In this document: piece by piece, positions 35,126 through 47,720 of the stretch
Position numbering within the stretch: position 1 is the first letter of the stretch
Layout: each line of letters starts with the position of its first letter
Source of the DNA: Mallotus nudiflorus
Taxonomy: Eukaryota > Streptophyta > Magnoliopsida > Malpighiales > Euphorbiaceae
Length of the DNA: 64,000 nucleotides
Direction of reading: 5' to 3'
NCBI GenBank assembly: GCA_947683625.1
Contig: CANTUR010000009.1
Span: forward strand, 3,609,501 to 3,673,500
Notes under the pieces: model-generated
The model's input: only the letters and a program-made list of their open reading frames with translations
What the model was told of the DNA's origin: nothing
Database searches by the model: none
Translations under genes and position numbers: made by a program

Positions 35126-38100
35126 TGTCACGACCCAAAACAGGGGCCATGACCGGTGCTAGGGAACAAGAATTCTTTCGAATCCGGAAACCGTAGCAAG
35201 CCTAAAAATAAAATAAATCATGCAATAATAATAATAATCATATAATATGCAGCGGAAGTAAAAATCATAAATATAATAATAATAGTTTCATCACTGGATT
35301 TGAATCAAACCTCATCACATATATATATAATCTTTTAATACAAATCCAGTTTCAATATAATACATCTCTTTAAAATAAAATACATGAAATCCAATACTTT
35401 AATTCACAACTACTGCAGTGTCTAGATAAAATAAATAAGACTCAAGTAGATAATTTACACAAAGAAGCCGGGGTGGAAGAAATCCGGCGTATCGACCTGC
35501 TATTGAGGTCTGAGGATGTTGACTCTCCTGAAAAATAGTCAACGGAGGGGAGTCAGACCTCACTGAGTGAATTACTATAATATATATACATACACACTAA
35601 ATGATAATGCATGCAGTCAATAGTATATATCTAATATGTATATATACAGGCAAATACACACAGATGCTGTAAAATCATTTTATATATTTTTATTGAAAAT
35701 CATGGTTTATGAAGGATCACATAGAACCCTAGAATATCGTAACCTCGGAAAATAGTGTTAGACAACACTCTAGCCATACAGGCTCACTGAATCCAAATAT
35801 ATCCACTTAATCCATTTAGACAGTAGACTGGCCCCGAGACACTAAGTCAACCGAGCTCCAACAGTCTGATTGCCAGTGTGATTGGCCCCGAGACACTTGG
35901 TCAACCGAGCTCCAACAATCACACCTCCAAACTATATCTCACACATATCAATAATCACATTAAATCACTATCCATAAATAAGTTAGTAATATAGCCTAAA
36001 TACTATAGGCGTACCGGTACGTACTCGGTCCTAGTGCTGCCCACTAGGTAGCACGTTCTATTGATATCCTTCATTAATAAATATAAAACATTCATTCACA
36101 AAAATAAATGATGCATGAAGTTCAATAAAATATCAACATAAATCATATATATACTAGAAATATACCAAAAATAAACCAGGTATATTTCGAGTATATATAC
36201 GTCAAATGAATTCAATCAAATTATAAATTAAGTTGGAAATATATTTAAAAACATTTTAAATATATTTTATTTACAAAACATGCATATAATTTAATATATA
36301 CCAAAAAATAACCCAAAAATATACTTAAATACAAATCACATTATTTATGCATTTTAATCAAAATAGAATATATATTTCTAAATCATGCATCCTAAGCATA
36401 TATATATAGTATAGTAACTCACCTAGTGCGCTCCACGAGACGGGTCCGACGGGCCTGGTCCACTAGCCCTCGGTCTCGGTGCAACTAAACAAACAATAAA
36501 TAATCGACATCATAATAACCCTAACAGAAATCCTAGAATTCGATCTAGAGTATTTAAATACGGAAACAGAATTAGGGTTTGACTGGATATCACGTTTTAC
36601 GAGAATTCTACCAAAAATTCGGCAAAACCTCCCCTGTAAAATGGACATCTCTCTACTCAAAAGAATAGAGCCGACCCTGCAAAGAAACACACTTCGAGAA
36701 AATAGGCTTAACACAAATCCACAACCCCTCGGTCGGACTCCAGACTACAATCTACCGACCGGGGTCCACAAACACAGAACAATTCCAAAAATACCAAAAA
36801 TATCCTTACAATATAGAAATTCATTTTATAGGTAGAAATTACATAATTAACCTTTAAACACATTAAAAACCAATAAAAACTCATTTTATTAGAAAAAACC
36901 GTATATTATATATATAATTGAAAATAATTTACGAAAAATAGTTTTAATTAGTTAAAAATACTAAATAATTTATAGAAATCATTTTTATACCTTAAATAGC
37001 TATTAAAACCAATTAAATTACATTTTTAGCCAATTTAGGGTAAAATTACCAAAATACCCCTATATATATAAATATACTTAAATTACTTCAAAAATTCATC
37101 AAAAATCATAAAATTATCCAAAATTAATTTTCTCACCATATTTATCAATAATATCAATAATTAAACTCAATTAACCAATTAAATTCAAATAAAAACACAT
37201 TTAACCTAATTTTCCAAATTTACATAAACTTCAATAATTCAAAATAAATACTTAGAAATTCATAAAAATTCCAAATAAATTCCTATAATTCATTTCAACA
37301 CCTAATTTAACCATAAACCCCAAATTTATAATTTAAATAATTAATTTCCGAAAATTAGAAAATAAGATTAAAATATTCAAAAATACCCAAAAATCCAAAA
37401 AATCTCCAAAAATTCCACAAAAATTCATAGATGTATATTAAGCTACTAGGATCAACATTTGTGAAGGGATTTTTCATGAATCAATCAATTCGAAGCTCAA
37501 AAAAATCAAAAACCCTAATGTGACCGAAATTGAAAATTCAAAACCTAAGCAATTCTAGACCATTTTAGCTCAAATCAAAGCTAGAATCACACTCACCGGA
37601 GCTCAAGGAGAATAAAGAGACCGGCGGTGTCGAAAACGGTGGCCGGAATCGGCGAGGGAAGAAGAAGATGCAACTCTCGGCTTCCGACGATATCAAGCTT
37701 CCCCGACGCCGGAAATGAGCTTTGCAGGCGGTGGAACGGCTAGGGGAAGGTGGTGGCACACCGGACGGCACACCAACGGTGAGGAATCGGCACAGCAGCG
37801 ACCGGAACGGCGAAGGGAATCGATCGGGGAAGAAAGGGATAGTCGGGGGCAAAATGGTAATTTTCCAATTCTTTTGATTTTTGATGTATTATATGTATAT
37901 ATATATACTTTATACTATATATTAAAATAATATTAAATTACACACAATAAATATACACCACACACATAAAATTTAATATTTTAATAATTTATACTAAATA
38001 AAAATAATTAAATAACAATAAAACTAATAAATAATTAATAAAATATTAGGGTAATACTAAACCCTAATTAAATAAATATATACACACATAGGCCTTATTT

Positions 38101-38363
38101 AGTATTTTAAAAATACGTATGAATTCATGCAAGTCCGAAAATATATTTAAAATAATTAATATTAAAATATTTACGTGAAAATTTCCCCGAAAATGCAAGT
38201 CTCGGGAAAATTTTACGTAAAACACTGTAAATAATACACAGTATTTAAAATAGGTTTTAAATACATATTAACTCGTAAAAATATCATAATATATATACAA
38301 AAATTATTGACACTGCATATCCCGGTACAGTGTAAAAATATTTTTAAAACACGGGATATTACA
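35126..38363 (+). mobile_element. Solo LTR of a Tekay-like chromovirus, 3238 bp
   Basis: The block starts TGTCACGACCC and ends GGGATATTACA, the ends usual for large chromoviral (Tekay/Del-type) LTRs. It is flanked by identical 5-bp repeats, CCATA at 35121-35125 and 38364-38368. No PBS, gag or pol is found inside, so it is a solo LTR. Inside are a 57-bp-period duplicated segment at about 35826-35925 (GGCCCCGAGACAC...CAACCGAGCTCCAAC twice) and a GC-rich patch at 37600-37860 that produces spurious open frames. It interrupts the coding region of the Tat/Athila-type fragment, so it is younger than that fragment. Lineage naming rests on terminal sequence and size only. Confidence 0.8.
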
Positions 38364-38368
38364 CCATA

Positions 38369-38671
38369 GTGGACTTCCTCATATGATAACACTTTCTGGT
38401 TATTGTATCTCTCAACTCCATTGAAGATATGATCACTTCAGCTCTTAAAAGAAGATTTTAATGAAGCTTTTCCTATGAAATTTGCATCATCTTAGTAGCG
38501 AGTGGATCAAAAGTTTGATAATGTAAAGCCAAATTGGTCACAATGTGTCCCATTAAAATCCATGATTTTGGTGCTTTCACAAAGTGCCACAAGGTTTGAA
38601 AAATAAAGTAAGTTGTGGAACCTTTGTATGTGTGTGCATACACCAAAGCATCAACAACTCTTAACTAGAGA
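38369..38671 (-). mobile_element. Degenerate Tat/Athila-type Ty3/gypsy fragment, part 2
   Basis: On the minus strand this reads VDALVYAHTYKGSTTYFIFQT, FVKAPKSWILMGHIVTNLALHY, then SSMELRDTITRK, followed (across the solo LTR) by the acidic stretch at 35110. The pattern resembles Athila-type retrotransposon proteins whose exact role is not established. Stops are present. Together with 34161-35120 it forms one element fragment split by the 3238-bp solo LTR. Confidence 0.5.
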
Positions 38672-38898
38672 TTTTAGTATGTGTACTGGTGGTTAGGCTT
38701 ATTATGAGGCAAGTGATGCTGTACATAGATGGAAGTGCTACCTTGCCTCAGATACCATTGCATAATGCAAACATTAGTTTTTTTTTCCTTTTCGGTAATC
38801 CTAACACAACAAGATATTATTATGTTCTAGCATTTGCAGAGAGTATTAACTCCTATCCCTTGTTTGATTCATATTTAATTCTCACCATTGGTCATTGA
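38672..38898 (+). pseudogene. LecRK remnant, part 2 (kinase end and tail)
   Basis: The frame reads RLIMRQVMLYIDGSATLPQI, PLHNANI, then a T-run disturbed stretch and AESINSYPLFDSYLILTIGH with a stop at 38896-38898. It is paralogous to 26905-27134 and continues the kinase remnant at 33066-33560. The T-run derived FFFLF replaces the usual tail residues. Non-functional. Confidence 0.82.
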
Positions 38899-40447
38899 AT
38901 TTTCACCAAAAAATTAATGAGGGTATAAAAATCCCTCATTAAAAGTATAGTTTTAATAAGGGTACAAAAAATGCCTAGTTAAAAGATTAACTAATAGTGA
39001 GGAAATTTTATGTTCCTAGTTATTGATATGAAATTTGGTCATTATTGTGTAAAATTTTTTGCTCCAACTTTTGCCACCAAAAGAAAGATATTTTTTAATG
39101 AAAAAAATAATATTCAATATATATCATTTAATTAAGTAAGTCATATTATATAATGCTAATTTTATAGTAAGCAGAGACAATGTTAATTAAAATAGTAGTA
39201 ATTAATATAAAATATTACATATGACAATATTATATGCTAATAATAATATTATATAATTTTTTGCGTGTAATTTAATATTAATGTTTTAATAAGTAAATAT
39301 ATACAATACTAATTATATATTTAGCAAATAATAAATTTGTTCGATAAATAAAAAAATTAAGTAATATTTATATTTTAAAGTAATATATAAATATTAATAT
39401 CAAATAATGTAAATTTAAAGTAATAGATAAATATAATTTGAATTATAAATTATAATTTAATTTGTAAACCTATTAACTATAAGATTACTACATATCAAAT
39501 ATCAATTAACTACTAAAATTACTAACTACTAAGATTACTATAAATTTTTTAAGTAATTTGTATTATTTTAATATAAAATTACATATTTTTAGTCAAAATC
39601 AAAACAACAAATTATTAATATTATAATTAAAGAATTGATCTCTAACAACAAACTACATAGTTTTGATAAAAACTATGTAATTTTGATAACTCTAACAAAC
39701 CCCTTAACTCTAATGAAATCTCTCTTAATTTATCCTAACAATAAAAATTTCTCTTCACATTAATTTGTCTATAACCATAAAGTTATATAATTTTCTCAAA
39801 ATTACATAGTTTTGATTTAACCTAATTTACTAAACATCACTCTTCATTATAACCTGTCTACCTCATTCATTCTCAATTAGTATTAAATAAATATAACGCC
39901 AAATAATATTATTATTTTGAATATAAAATTCTAATTCATAATTTAATTTTATTATACATTTATGCAATTATATAGTTTATCTTAAGTTTTTTTTTTTTTT
40001 GAAATCTAGTTGAGCTTAAGTTAAAACTATGTAATCTTAATTTAATGAAACAATTTAATATTATTGTATAATATAAATTTAACATTAAATAAAAAATTAA
40101 TGATTAAAATTACTATTAAATAAATAAATTATAAAATAAAATATACTTTAAATTATTTTATCATAAAAAAATATAATTTTAATATTATAAATAAATATAA
40201 CCATATAACTACTAAATATAACTACAAAACTACATAGTTTTGGGTTAACTAATGCACTCTTCATTAACTAATTCACTAAAATCTTTCTCCTCACTTTAAC
40301 TTATCTTTTTCATTTTCAATTGAATTAAACCTAATTCCTCTTTTGAAACAATGTCAGCTGCGCCCCACCCATACACCCGCTCGTCATCTCACTGCCATCT
40401 AGCTAGCCATCCGTCCTTCCTCACCTTGCCATCCTTCCTCATCCTCA

Positions 40448-40473
40448 CCCCCCCCCCCCCCCCCCCCCCCCCC
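40448..40473 (+). repeat. Poly-C run, 26 bases
   Basis: Twenty-six consecutive C bases inside the CACTA-like element, within a locally C-rich segment (40350-40510) that contrasts with AT-rich surroundings. Run length may be affected by sequencing error. Confidence 0.9.
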
Positions 40474-41186
40474 GCCCCCATCGCAGCTCACCCTATAGTC
40501 TTCCTCACCTTGTTTCAATTAAATTAAACCTAATTCCTCACCCCTAAGGTTTGATTATGTACTTTGCCTGCCTTTTTAAAGCTGCTTTATTTATTTCTAT
40601 TTCCTCTGCTTTTGGTTCCACAGTTCTCCAATTAGGGTTACAAGCTATGGCTACAGAAGAAGGAAAAGAAGATTTTGCTCTAAATAAGAAATAGAAAGAG
40701 CCAATTGAAACAGAGAAAAGGTTCTTTTCATTTTTTTTTGGTTCCTAAACTCTAATTGGTAAAATTTTATGATTTTATTGTAAATTTATATGTGTATATA
40801 TGATCATTTTCATTTATATCTATATAAATTAAATTTTTTAGGAGTGAGTTTGATGAAGGCTGAGACAAGACTTACAATCACTTTTGCTTCATGTTTGTCT
40901 CTCATTGTTGATTTTTAATACTCCTAAATTTTCAGGCTAACAGTGATAAGGTATTAATTACACTTTTAATTTATTATTCTTTAATTAATTAATTATTTAT
41001 TATTACAAGCATATCATTTTTTTTTGTCTTGATGGAATTGTTGGTCAATATTATTTACCATTGCACCATCAGAGCTTGGGATGAAGTTAATGCGAATATA
41101 GAGGTGGATGAAGTGCTTATTGATTGCAATATGTCATAAAATATTCATAATTTATTTCCATGCTCAAGTTTTTATCCTTTTTTCCT

Positions 41187-41292
41187 TTGGATTTGTATTC
41201 TTGAATTAGATGATTGGATTTGTATTTTTGAATTAGATAATTGGATTTGTATTCTTGAATTATATAGTTGGATTTGTATTATTGAATAAGAT
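41187..41292 (+). repeat. 27-bp minisatellite, about 4 copies
   Basis: Tandem copies of a unit beginning TTGGATTTGTATTCTTGAAT with a variable last part (AGATGA, AGATAA, ATATAG). It lies inside the CACTA-like element. Confidence 0.88.
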
Positions 41293-43962
41293 TATGTGAT
41301 CTTTAGATTGAATGAACCTACTGTTCACATGACAGGAAAAGACAGTCCAATAAAAAGGAAAATTTTGGGCAAAAGCAAGATGCTATACTTATTTTTGTAA
41401 GTTGGTTTCTGTTTGTTGTTTTCCGTTTTTACTGTTTACCTATTACTACCCATTTCTCTTCTTTGTTTACTTATTTATTTTTTCAGCGATTAACTTAGTT
41501 TCTTATGGTGTTGTTTTAGATCTTGAGTCTCATTATTTTCTAAGGTAATTAGGATTAAAAAGAAATGTGAACTCTGTACATTCTTATGAAAATTTTGATG
41601 TATTTTGTGAAAATTTAATTCTTGTGCTATCTAAGTAGATTCTGATGCAAAACTATAGTATTTCTTTGTTATTTTTCAATTTGGCTTTGTTATGAAGTTA
41701 GCAAATTATAATTTTTTTTATGTTCTTTAGTGGGGGAGATGTGTGAATTGAAATTGTTTTTTTTTTTTGTCTATTTATTAAGCAATTTTTATTGATGTGT
41801 GTATGCTGATGTTAAATATGACTTTATTACACTTCCACTGTAAATGAAGAGCACATTCTCACTTTAATTTTGAGTGTAAATGTGTATGTTGATGTTAAAT
41901 CTGGCTTTATTAAGCAATTTTTGTTGATGTGTGGACAATTTTTCAAAAACATGGGAGTTGAAGACCATGGCATTATAGAGCTAGTCATTCCTACTTTTTT
42001 TCTTCTTTTTCTTAGTTCAGTTATGTTGATGCATTGTGTAGGGCAAGTTGCGAGTCAATTTTGTATAGTATAGCATGAATTTGAACTCATCATGTAATTT
42101 TATTCTATTAATAATATAATGTTATTAATATTTACTTGCTTGAAATTATTGATGCTGTTATTGAAATGATAAAAGAAAAAGTATATTATTAAATAATAAA
42201 TAAATAAGTAAAATATGATTTTTTGGGATGAATTAAAAAAATCACAAACTAATACTTTTAGAGATGTTTTATTTTGTCTCTTATAGGATTGACTCAAATT
42301 CAACTCGGCTTGGCTTAGACTTTTAGGGACGTCTTTTTTCATCTCAAAAAGCAATTTTTTACAGACATTTTATGAAATTCATCTTTAAATACTATTAGTA
42401 ACGAGCTATAGCGATCCTAGCTATGACGTTTTATTTTCATCTCAAATACTTATTAGTGATTTTTTTATATTTTTAGAGACATTTTGTCGATATCTTAAAT
42501 TCTTATTTTTGTTGTTATGACTGTCCACGTCATCATCAACTTGCACTAAGTTCAAGCTTGTCCTTCTCACTGTGGTCTTCATTCTAAAGCTTGTTCTACT
42601 CATACATTTCAATCTAAAGCTCATCCTTCTCTTCTCATTGTGGTTTTCTTTCCTATTTCAGGTTAGCCGTTTTGTTCTAGAATGTGTTCTTCCATTTTGT
42701 TGTTTCTGTTGCAAAAATTAACTTATATGATTTGGCTTTTTCTAAAATTGCAGTGCCCTCTCTTTGTTTATGTCTTCTTACATCTGTGAATAAAACCCTA
42801 AATGTTCATTAATTCTTCTTATGCCTATGCAAATTTCCTATCATTATGCGAATCAAATATAGAATTCAAATGTAGATTATCTACCCTAGATGGTAAATTT
42901 TCTAGGGCAATGGGGGATGATGTTTAAAATGGGGATATAATTTTCTTACTGTTTCATTTTTTAAAATTTTATACCTTGGGCATGGGTCAATTTTGTATGA
43001 TCCAAAGATGCTAATGCTTATAATATAAGTAATACATGCAATAATATGGTGTTGATCAATATGATCATTAATTAACCTATGATATCAAAATGATCCTAAA
43101 GAAACTCAGAGTACTAGAGGAAAATTTTGGTTCCAAGCCTATAGTTGTCATAGCAGAGAAGGTGAGTGCTTTAGTTCTTATTCCCTTTTAATGTATAGGT
43201 GCAATAGAGTCTGATTGATCCATCTAAGTTTTCACATATTTTTTTATTTCTTTTTTATTTTTTCAATAATTTTTTTATTCTTTGTAGAGTGAATCTCTTC
43301 TAATGTGTAATTTTTTTGGCTTTTTAAGGACTGGTATTTTCTAAGAGTAGGCTGGAGTGTAAAGGAAGAAGTGCCTGTCTTTTCTTTAAAAAAAAACTTG
43401 AGGTGTGTTTATTTAAACTTAAAAGCTTACTAGTTGTGTTTATCTAAGAGCAGATTGTTTTCTACTGCTGTAATAATATATAATTTTTTTGCTGATTTTT
43501 ATCTTCCTTGCGAGTGTATGCTACTATTTTTCCACTATGTTTATGGCTCATTTGTTTCATCTTACTGTTGTTGTTGGTTATTGTTTTAATATCTCTAAGA
43601 TAATGGTGTTCTTATCTCCTGCTGAATAAATTTTTTTCTAATGGTTTAAACTTGTGCCTTTTATTTAGTCATATTAGATTCTAGGCTTAGTTTCTTTTAA
43701 GCTTAGGACAATATAAGTATGCTTCTTAATTACTTGAATGTGATTTCATTGGTTATTCATGGACTGAATTTGGTTTGTGCACTATGTATGCCATATTACT
43801 ACTTGTGAGCTATTGTCTTGTTATTAATTATAGATTAGAGAAAATTTCTAGGTTCATTTAATTCAAAACCATTTTCAATGTCTCGTTAATGCAGTTGTGG
43901 TTCCTAATTAGGTTTGAGGATAAAAATATTAGTGAAATGCTACCTAGGCTGTGGATATTTGT

Positions 43963-44062
43963 CATGTTTCTTTAGTATGAATTGCGCTTTCTCTTCATTT
44001 TGGTTACTGATGTGAGATTCCATGTTTCTTTAGTCTGAATTGCACTTTCTCTTCATTTTGAG
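43963..44062 (+). repeat. Short direct duplication, 58-bp period
   Basis: CATGTTTCTTTAGT...GAATTG...CTTTCTCTTCATTTTG occurs at 43963-44004 and again at 44021-44062, with three differences. It lies inside the CACTA-like element. Confidence 0.8.
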
Positions 44063-45472
44063 GGTTGAGTCATGTCATTCTTTAGAATTATAATTTAATT
44101 TGTACTTGTTGCAAAAGTGCAAAGCAGCAGTAATATGTCATGGATATTGTTGTTAATATGGTTCAAATTTTGATGATACCATATTATTTGGGTGAGGAAT
44201 ACATGTATGATCTTCATTTTATTGTCGTTAATGACTAATGTTGATTTTAGAATGCAAATTTAATGTCTTATGGTTAATAATTCTTCTACATCTCATAATG
44301 CTTCTCCTTAACATTGCTTTTAACCCTTTTAAATTCTAACTAAATATTGTATGAATTGTGTCAGTATTAAACAATAGAGGAAAGAAGCCTTGACAAATGA
44401 ATTTCAAGCAAGATTTAAGGACTTGGTAAGATTTTCTTTTTTTGGGGAAACCAAGTGATCTACAAAGAACTTGAATATTTTGTACTCTAAGGGGTAAATG
44501 TTAGGAAATATTAGATAGTTCATTTAGATGGAACTCGTGTACTTTGACAAAGTTACCAATATTTATATTTTGGTTGAATGAATATATAGATGTGATCGTA
44601 TGTACAAAATACTTTCCTGTAAGTACAAATTAATATTATATATGTACACTAACAAATGCTTTTATTAGTGATGGGATATGTCTTTATTGTAATGAAATTC
44701 TATTGATTATATTACAATTTACAATGATGAAAACTTTATTGTTATAAAGATTTATAATGAGGAGTTAAAATCAATTAATGACAAAATTTTGTCACTAAAA
44801 ATTATGTTTAATGAGGACAATTATTGATTTTACGAGGGAGATCATTATTGTTGAAACAACTTTTAGTGAGAGGCTAATTTTTATATAATGATGGTAAATT
44901 TTGTTAATAAAGTGCCATATAGTGAGGGGGAAATGACTACATAGTGATTACATTTGTTGTCATTAAAAATACTTCTTAATGACTTTTTAAAAATACTTTT
45001 TAATGACGGTAATTATCCCATTATTATATGTAGTAATGATAGAATTCCATTTCCGTCATTAATACATTTCCTAACGAGGACAGTAATGAGGGGCAATTTT
45101 GTCATTAAATGTTTTTAATAACGATTTTTTAACTTTTGGTCATAGATTTTCCCCTCATTATAGGTCAATTTTCTTGTAGTGGTTTAGTCTCATTTTCCCC
45201 CTCTCCTCAAGCTTTTCTTAACTTGGAATTTTTCTGTTGACATGTATAAGCAGAAATGCCCAATTGTTTTTAAGACTCCTAATAACATATAACCAAATAT
45301 GTACAAAATGTTACTGGATAATGGTTTTGTTGAAGTTCTGAGAAGCCCATATCAATAAAACAATTTCTTGATAACTATATACAGAAACAATATAGCAATT
45401 TTTTATAACTGCAAGTTTTAATTTAATTGCTGGTCTAAATTGCTTGCTAAAGCTGGGAAATTAGGGCAACAA

Positions 45473-46075
45473 AATAACAATTCCTCAAACAATTTGTGTG
45501 GTTGGAACTACAGGTGTAACTGAATTATACTGACTCACAAGCTACTCAAGATTGATATGGAAAATTTTAAAATTTACTCAATAATAATTAAGTTGAGTAA
45601 CTTGAGTTATGCGAGTTGGCTAATGAGTTGGGCTTGAGCTTCTTAATATTTAACTTATTGGGCTTGTGAGTGTAATCCAACATAATTGAGCTTTTATATA
45701 TCATTCATTTTATTTTATTTTTTTGTTTTATTTAATTGTATAAATGTTTTACTAAATTGAATCAAGTTTAAATTCAAGTCAAGTTTCAGTATTTTAAAAT
45801 TATATAATTTTATATAATCAACACAGTCGAGTTCAAGTTTCAAAATAATAAATGATTGATCTCAAGTTGAGTTTCAAGTTTCGTGCATTAAGTTTAAGAG
45901 TCAAGTCGAGCTTGAGTTTGATAGTATTTCGATTCGACTCGGCTCGATTACGCGGTAGTAGTTGGTGTTGTAGGATATCTTACACTAGCATCTTTGCTTT
46001 TGGACACTTATGCGAGAAGTAGTTTGTGGAAGGAAGACTATTGAAATTCAAGTGCAGAAGCACTGCTGCATTTAA
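45473..46075 (+). pseudogene. Kinase-domain scrap split by a MITE (unit 2)
   Basis: 45473-45510 reads TIPQTICVVGT, matching the activation segment. After the MITE-like block (45511-45960) GVVGYLTLA is readable, then an altered region with FAFGHLCEK-like remains and CGRKTIEIQVQKH. Parallel to 27451-28090, including the same insertion point. Confidence 0.7.
45511..45960. mobile_element. MITE-like insertion, unit-2 copy
   Basis: This begins CAGGTGTAACTG and ends near GATTACGCGGTAGTA. It is homologous to 27488-27975 and lies at the same kinase codon. The repeated flank (GTTGGAACTA on the left, GTTGGTGTTG on the right) supports a decayed target duplication. Confidence 0.6.
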
Positions 46076-47216
46076 AGATCAGTATGCAATCTATTCCATG
46101 AAGACAAGACCAAAAGGGAAATATATCAAATACATGTCCAAAAGAAAACCGAAATCATTAAAAAACTTATCCCTTACAGGTCTTAATTTGATTGCTGATC
46201 TATTGAGCTGTGAGAATGTGACCTTTTTGCTGTCATTGAATATTTTAGAAACGTTGAAAAATCAGCTCATAATGAGGAAAAAAAATCTGTACTAGTAGTT
46301 ATAATAGTTGTTCGTCTCTTGCTTTTGCAACTCTATGTATATGTATGTGAAGAGTGAAAAAAGACAGGTCAAGTAGACCTCCATTTTACACAAAAACTCT
46401 TTCATTATTAAGTGTTTTTTCAACGGTAGTAGCAGAGATTCTGCTGTGCTTCAAGAGTTCTTGAAGCCTCTTTATCTCATTTTCCAACATTAGCAAGTGA
46501 AGCTGCAATTCAGCAGAGTAAGATTTTGACATACGCACGCAGGCTCATTCGCAGCAATTTTCCACTTGATATTACTTTATATTATCATCAGTGTAATTAT
46601 CACTGTTATTATATAAAATCAGTAATATGTAATGAAGTTAGTCAAGTCAATAAATTCCCAAAAGTCTTCTGTTATTTTTCTTTAATTGGCATGAAATTAT
46701 AGCTAGTAGCATGATCTGCTCAGTCGAATTGGAAGTGATGGAATTGGAATTTTTGAATATCACAATCTACTGCCAAATGAGCTCTTAGTACATGGAATTC
46801 ATGCTGAGCACTGCTGCTGCATTGAAAATTCACCATACAATCAACACGTTGATAACAAGACTAAAAACGGCTACATCAAAGACAAGTCCACTCGGCAATA
46901 GATTCCCAGAAATTTCCCCCCGCTGATTAGGAAGAAAATATATTGCCAAATTTCAATAAATAAATTAGTCAGTAGCTATAATCAGTCTTGAGTACATTTC
47001 CTACTCTCTCCTTTTCAAGTCAACGACACTATAAATTGAACTCTGTACATCATCATACTCTTGGAGAGAAGATACCATTTAATTACTCAATCACTGGCAG
47101 GTTTTAACTTTGGCAACTACATTTCCTATTTCATCCTAGCTATTACCTAAAAAAGGAAAATCTTCATAGTAAAAACTATTTGATTAATTGAGAGAGTCAA
47201 TACTTTCGATAAAACA

Positions 47217-47720
47217 ATGTTTTCAGTGTTCGATTTGCAGCATATTCCACTCTTTACTTCTTTTTTCTTGAGATGCTTAAGCTTTGCTGAAGATAAAAAC
47301 CAGTCCACCTACAGATTGGTCGTGCTTTCTATACATTCCCTCTCATCTTCGTTAAGTCTGCATCCGAAAAATCTCCGTCTATCTCATTTTCTACTCATAT
47401 TTTATATTTGCCATTGTTCCTGAGATGCCTACTCTTGGTGGTCATGGCTTTGTTTTCGCAATAATTCATCTCTTAACCTCCTAACACTCACTGGGCATCA
47501 ACTCAACAATATTTTGGACTTTTTTAATTCTTCAAGCAATAATCTGTCCTTAAACCATATATGTTTTTTCAGTTGAGGTTGACACATACAAACTGTTGAT
47601 TATGGAGACGTTGGTGACATTTATATTGGAATTGATGTTAACTGCTGGACATCAAATGCATCAGTTCCAGCGGCATACTTTTCAAACATGGAAAGGAAAT
47701 ACATTGAGAAATCTACCTAG
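47217..47720 (+). pseudogene. L-type lectin receptor kinase pseudogene, lectin part only
   Basis: It starts MFSVFDLQHIPLFTSFFL, RCLSFAEDKNQS, nearly identical to the intact gene's signal peptide. About 90 bp are then deleted and lectin-domain sequence resumes at RLVVLSIHSLSS in a shifted frame (the other frame gives QIGRAFYTFPL). Frameshifts and stops follow; the homology stops at about 47700 in the AAYFSNMERK block, where it joins 3'-UTR-like sequence. Transmembrane and kinase parts are absent, so it is a pseudogene created by an internal deletion. Confidence 0.85.

Larger units (their letters stand above)
38904..45181. mobile_element. CACTA-like DNA transposon, about 6.3 kb, no transposase seen
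   Basis: The right end at 45169-45181 is TTTTCTTGTAGTG, the reverse complement of CACTACAAGAAAA, the standard CACTA terminus in plants. The left end is degraded (CACCAAAAAATT at 38904). Both ends carry repeated AATGAGGG/CCCTCATT motifs in their subterminal regions. Flanks outside match the paralogous LecRK spacer (27119-27180), where the same sequence is uninterrupted, which delimits the insertion. Inside I find no TNP2 or TNPA-like coding region, only short frames, a 26-C run at 40448-40473, a 27-bp minisatellite at 41187-41292 and a 58-bp-period duplication at 43963-44062. It is most likely a non-autonomous element, possibly with captured filler DNA. Confidence 0.72.
45182..47216 (+). promoter_or_regulatory. 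Unit-2 copy of the LecRK upstream region
   Basis: The region is paralogous to 27140-29009 along most of its length, including the kinase scrap with MITE, the AAGTGCAG...CTGCTGCATTTAAAGATC segment (46050-46080), the CTTAATTTGATTGCTG segment and the sequence immediately before the start codon (GATAAAACAATG). It has a TATA-like ACTATAAATTG at about 47028-47038. It would have driven the lectin pseudogene at 47217. Confidence 0.65.

Noticed and set aside
36463..36835. Overlapping open frames on both strands
   Set aside because: They lie inside the 3238-bp solo LTR; no domain and no codon signal.
37565..37930. GC-rich open frames on both strands that look gene-like
   Set aside because: They lie in the GC-rich part of the solo LTR; frames on both strands are open because of base composition.
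40350..40520. C-rich pocket as a CpG-type promoter island
   Set aside because: It is mainly poly-C and CCATC/CTCACC repeats, with few CG pairs and no downstream gene.
41870..42073. Possible transposase fragment in the CACTA-like element
   Set aside because: The 67-residue frame is hydrophobic and shows no TNP2 or TNPA motif.
42100..42624. Minus-strand frames within the CACTA-like element
   Set aside because: Low-complexity composition and no recognisable family; likely chance in AT-rich DNA.
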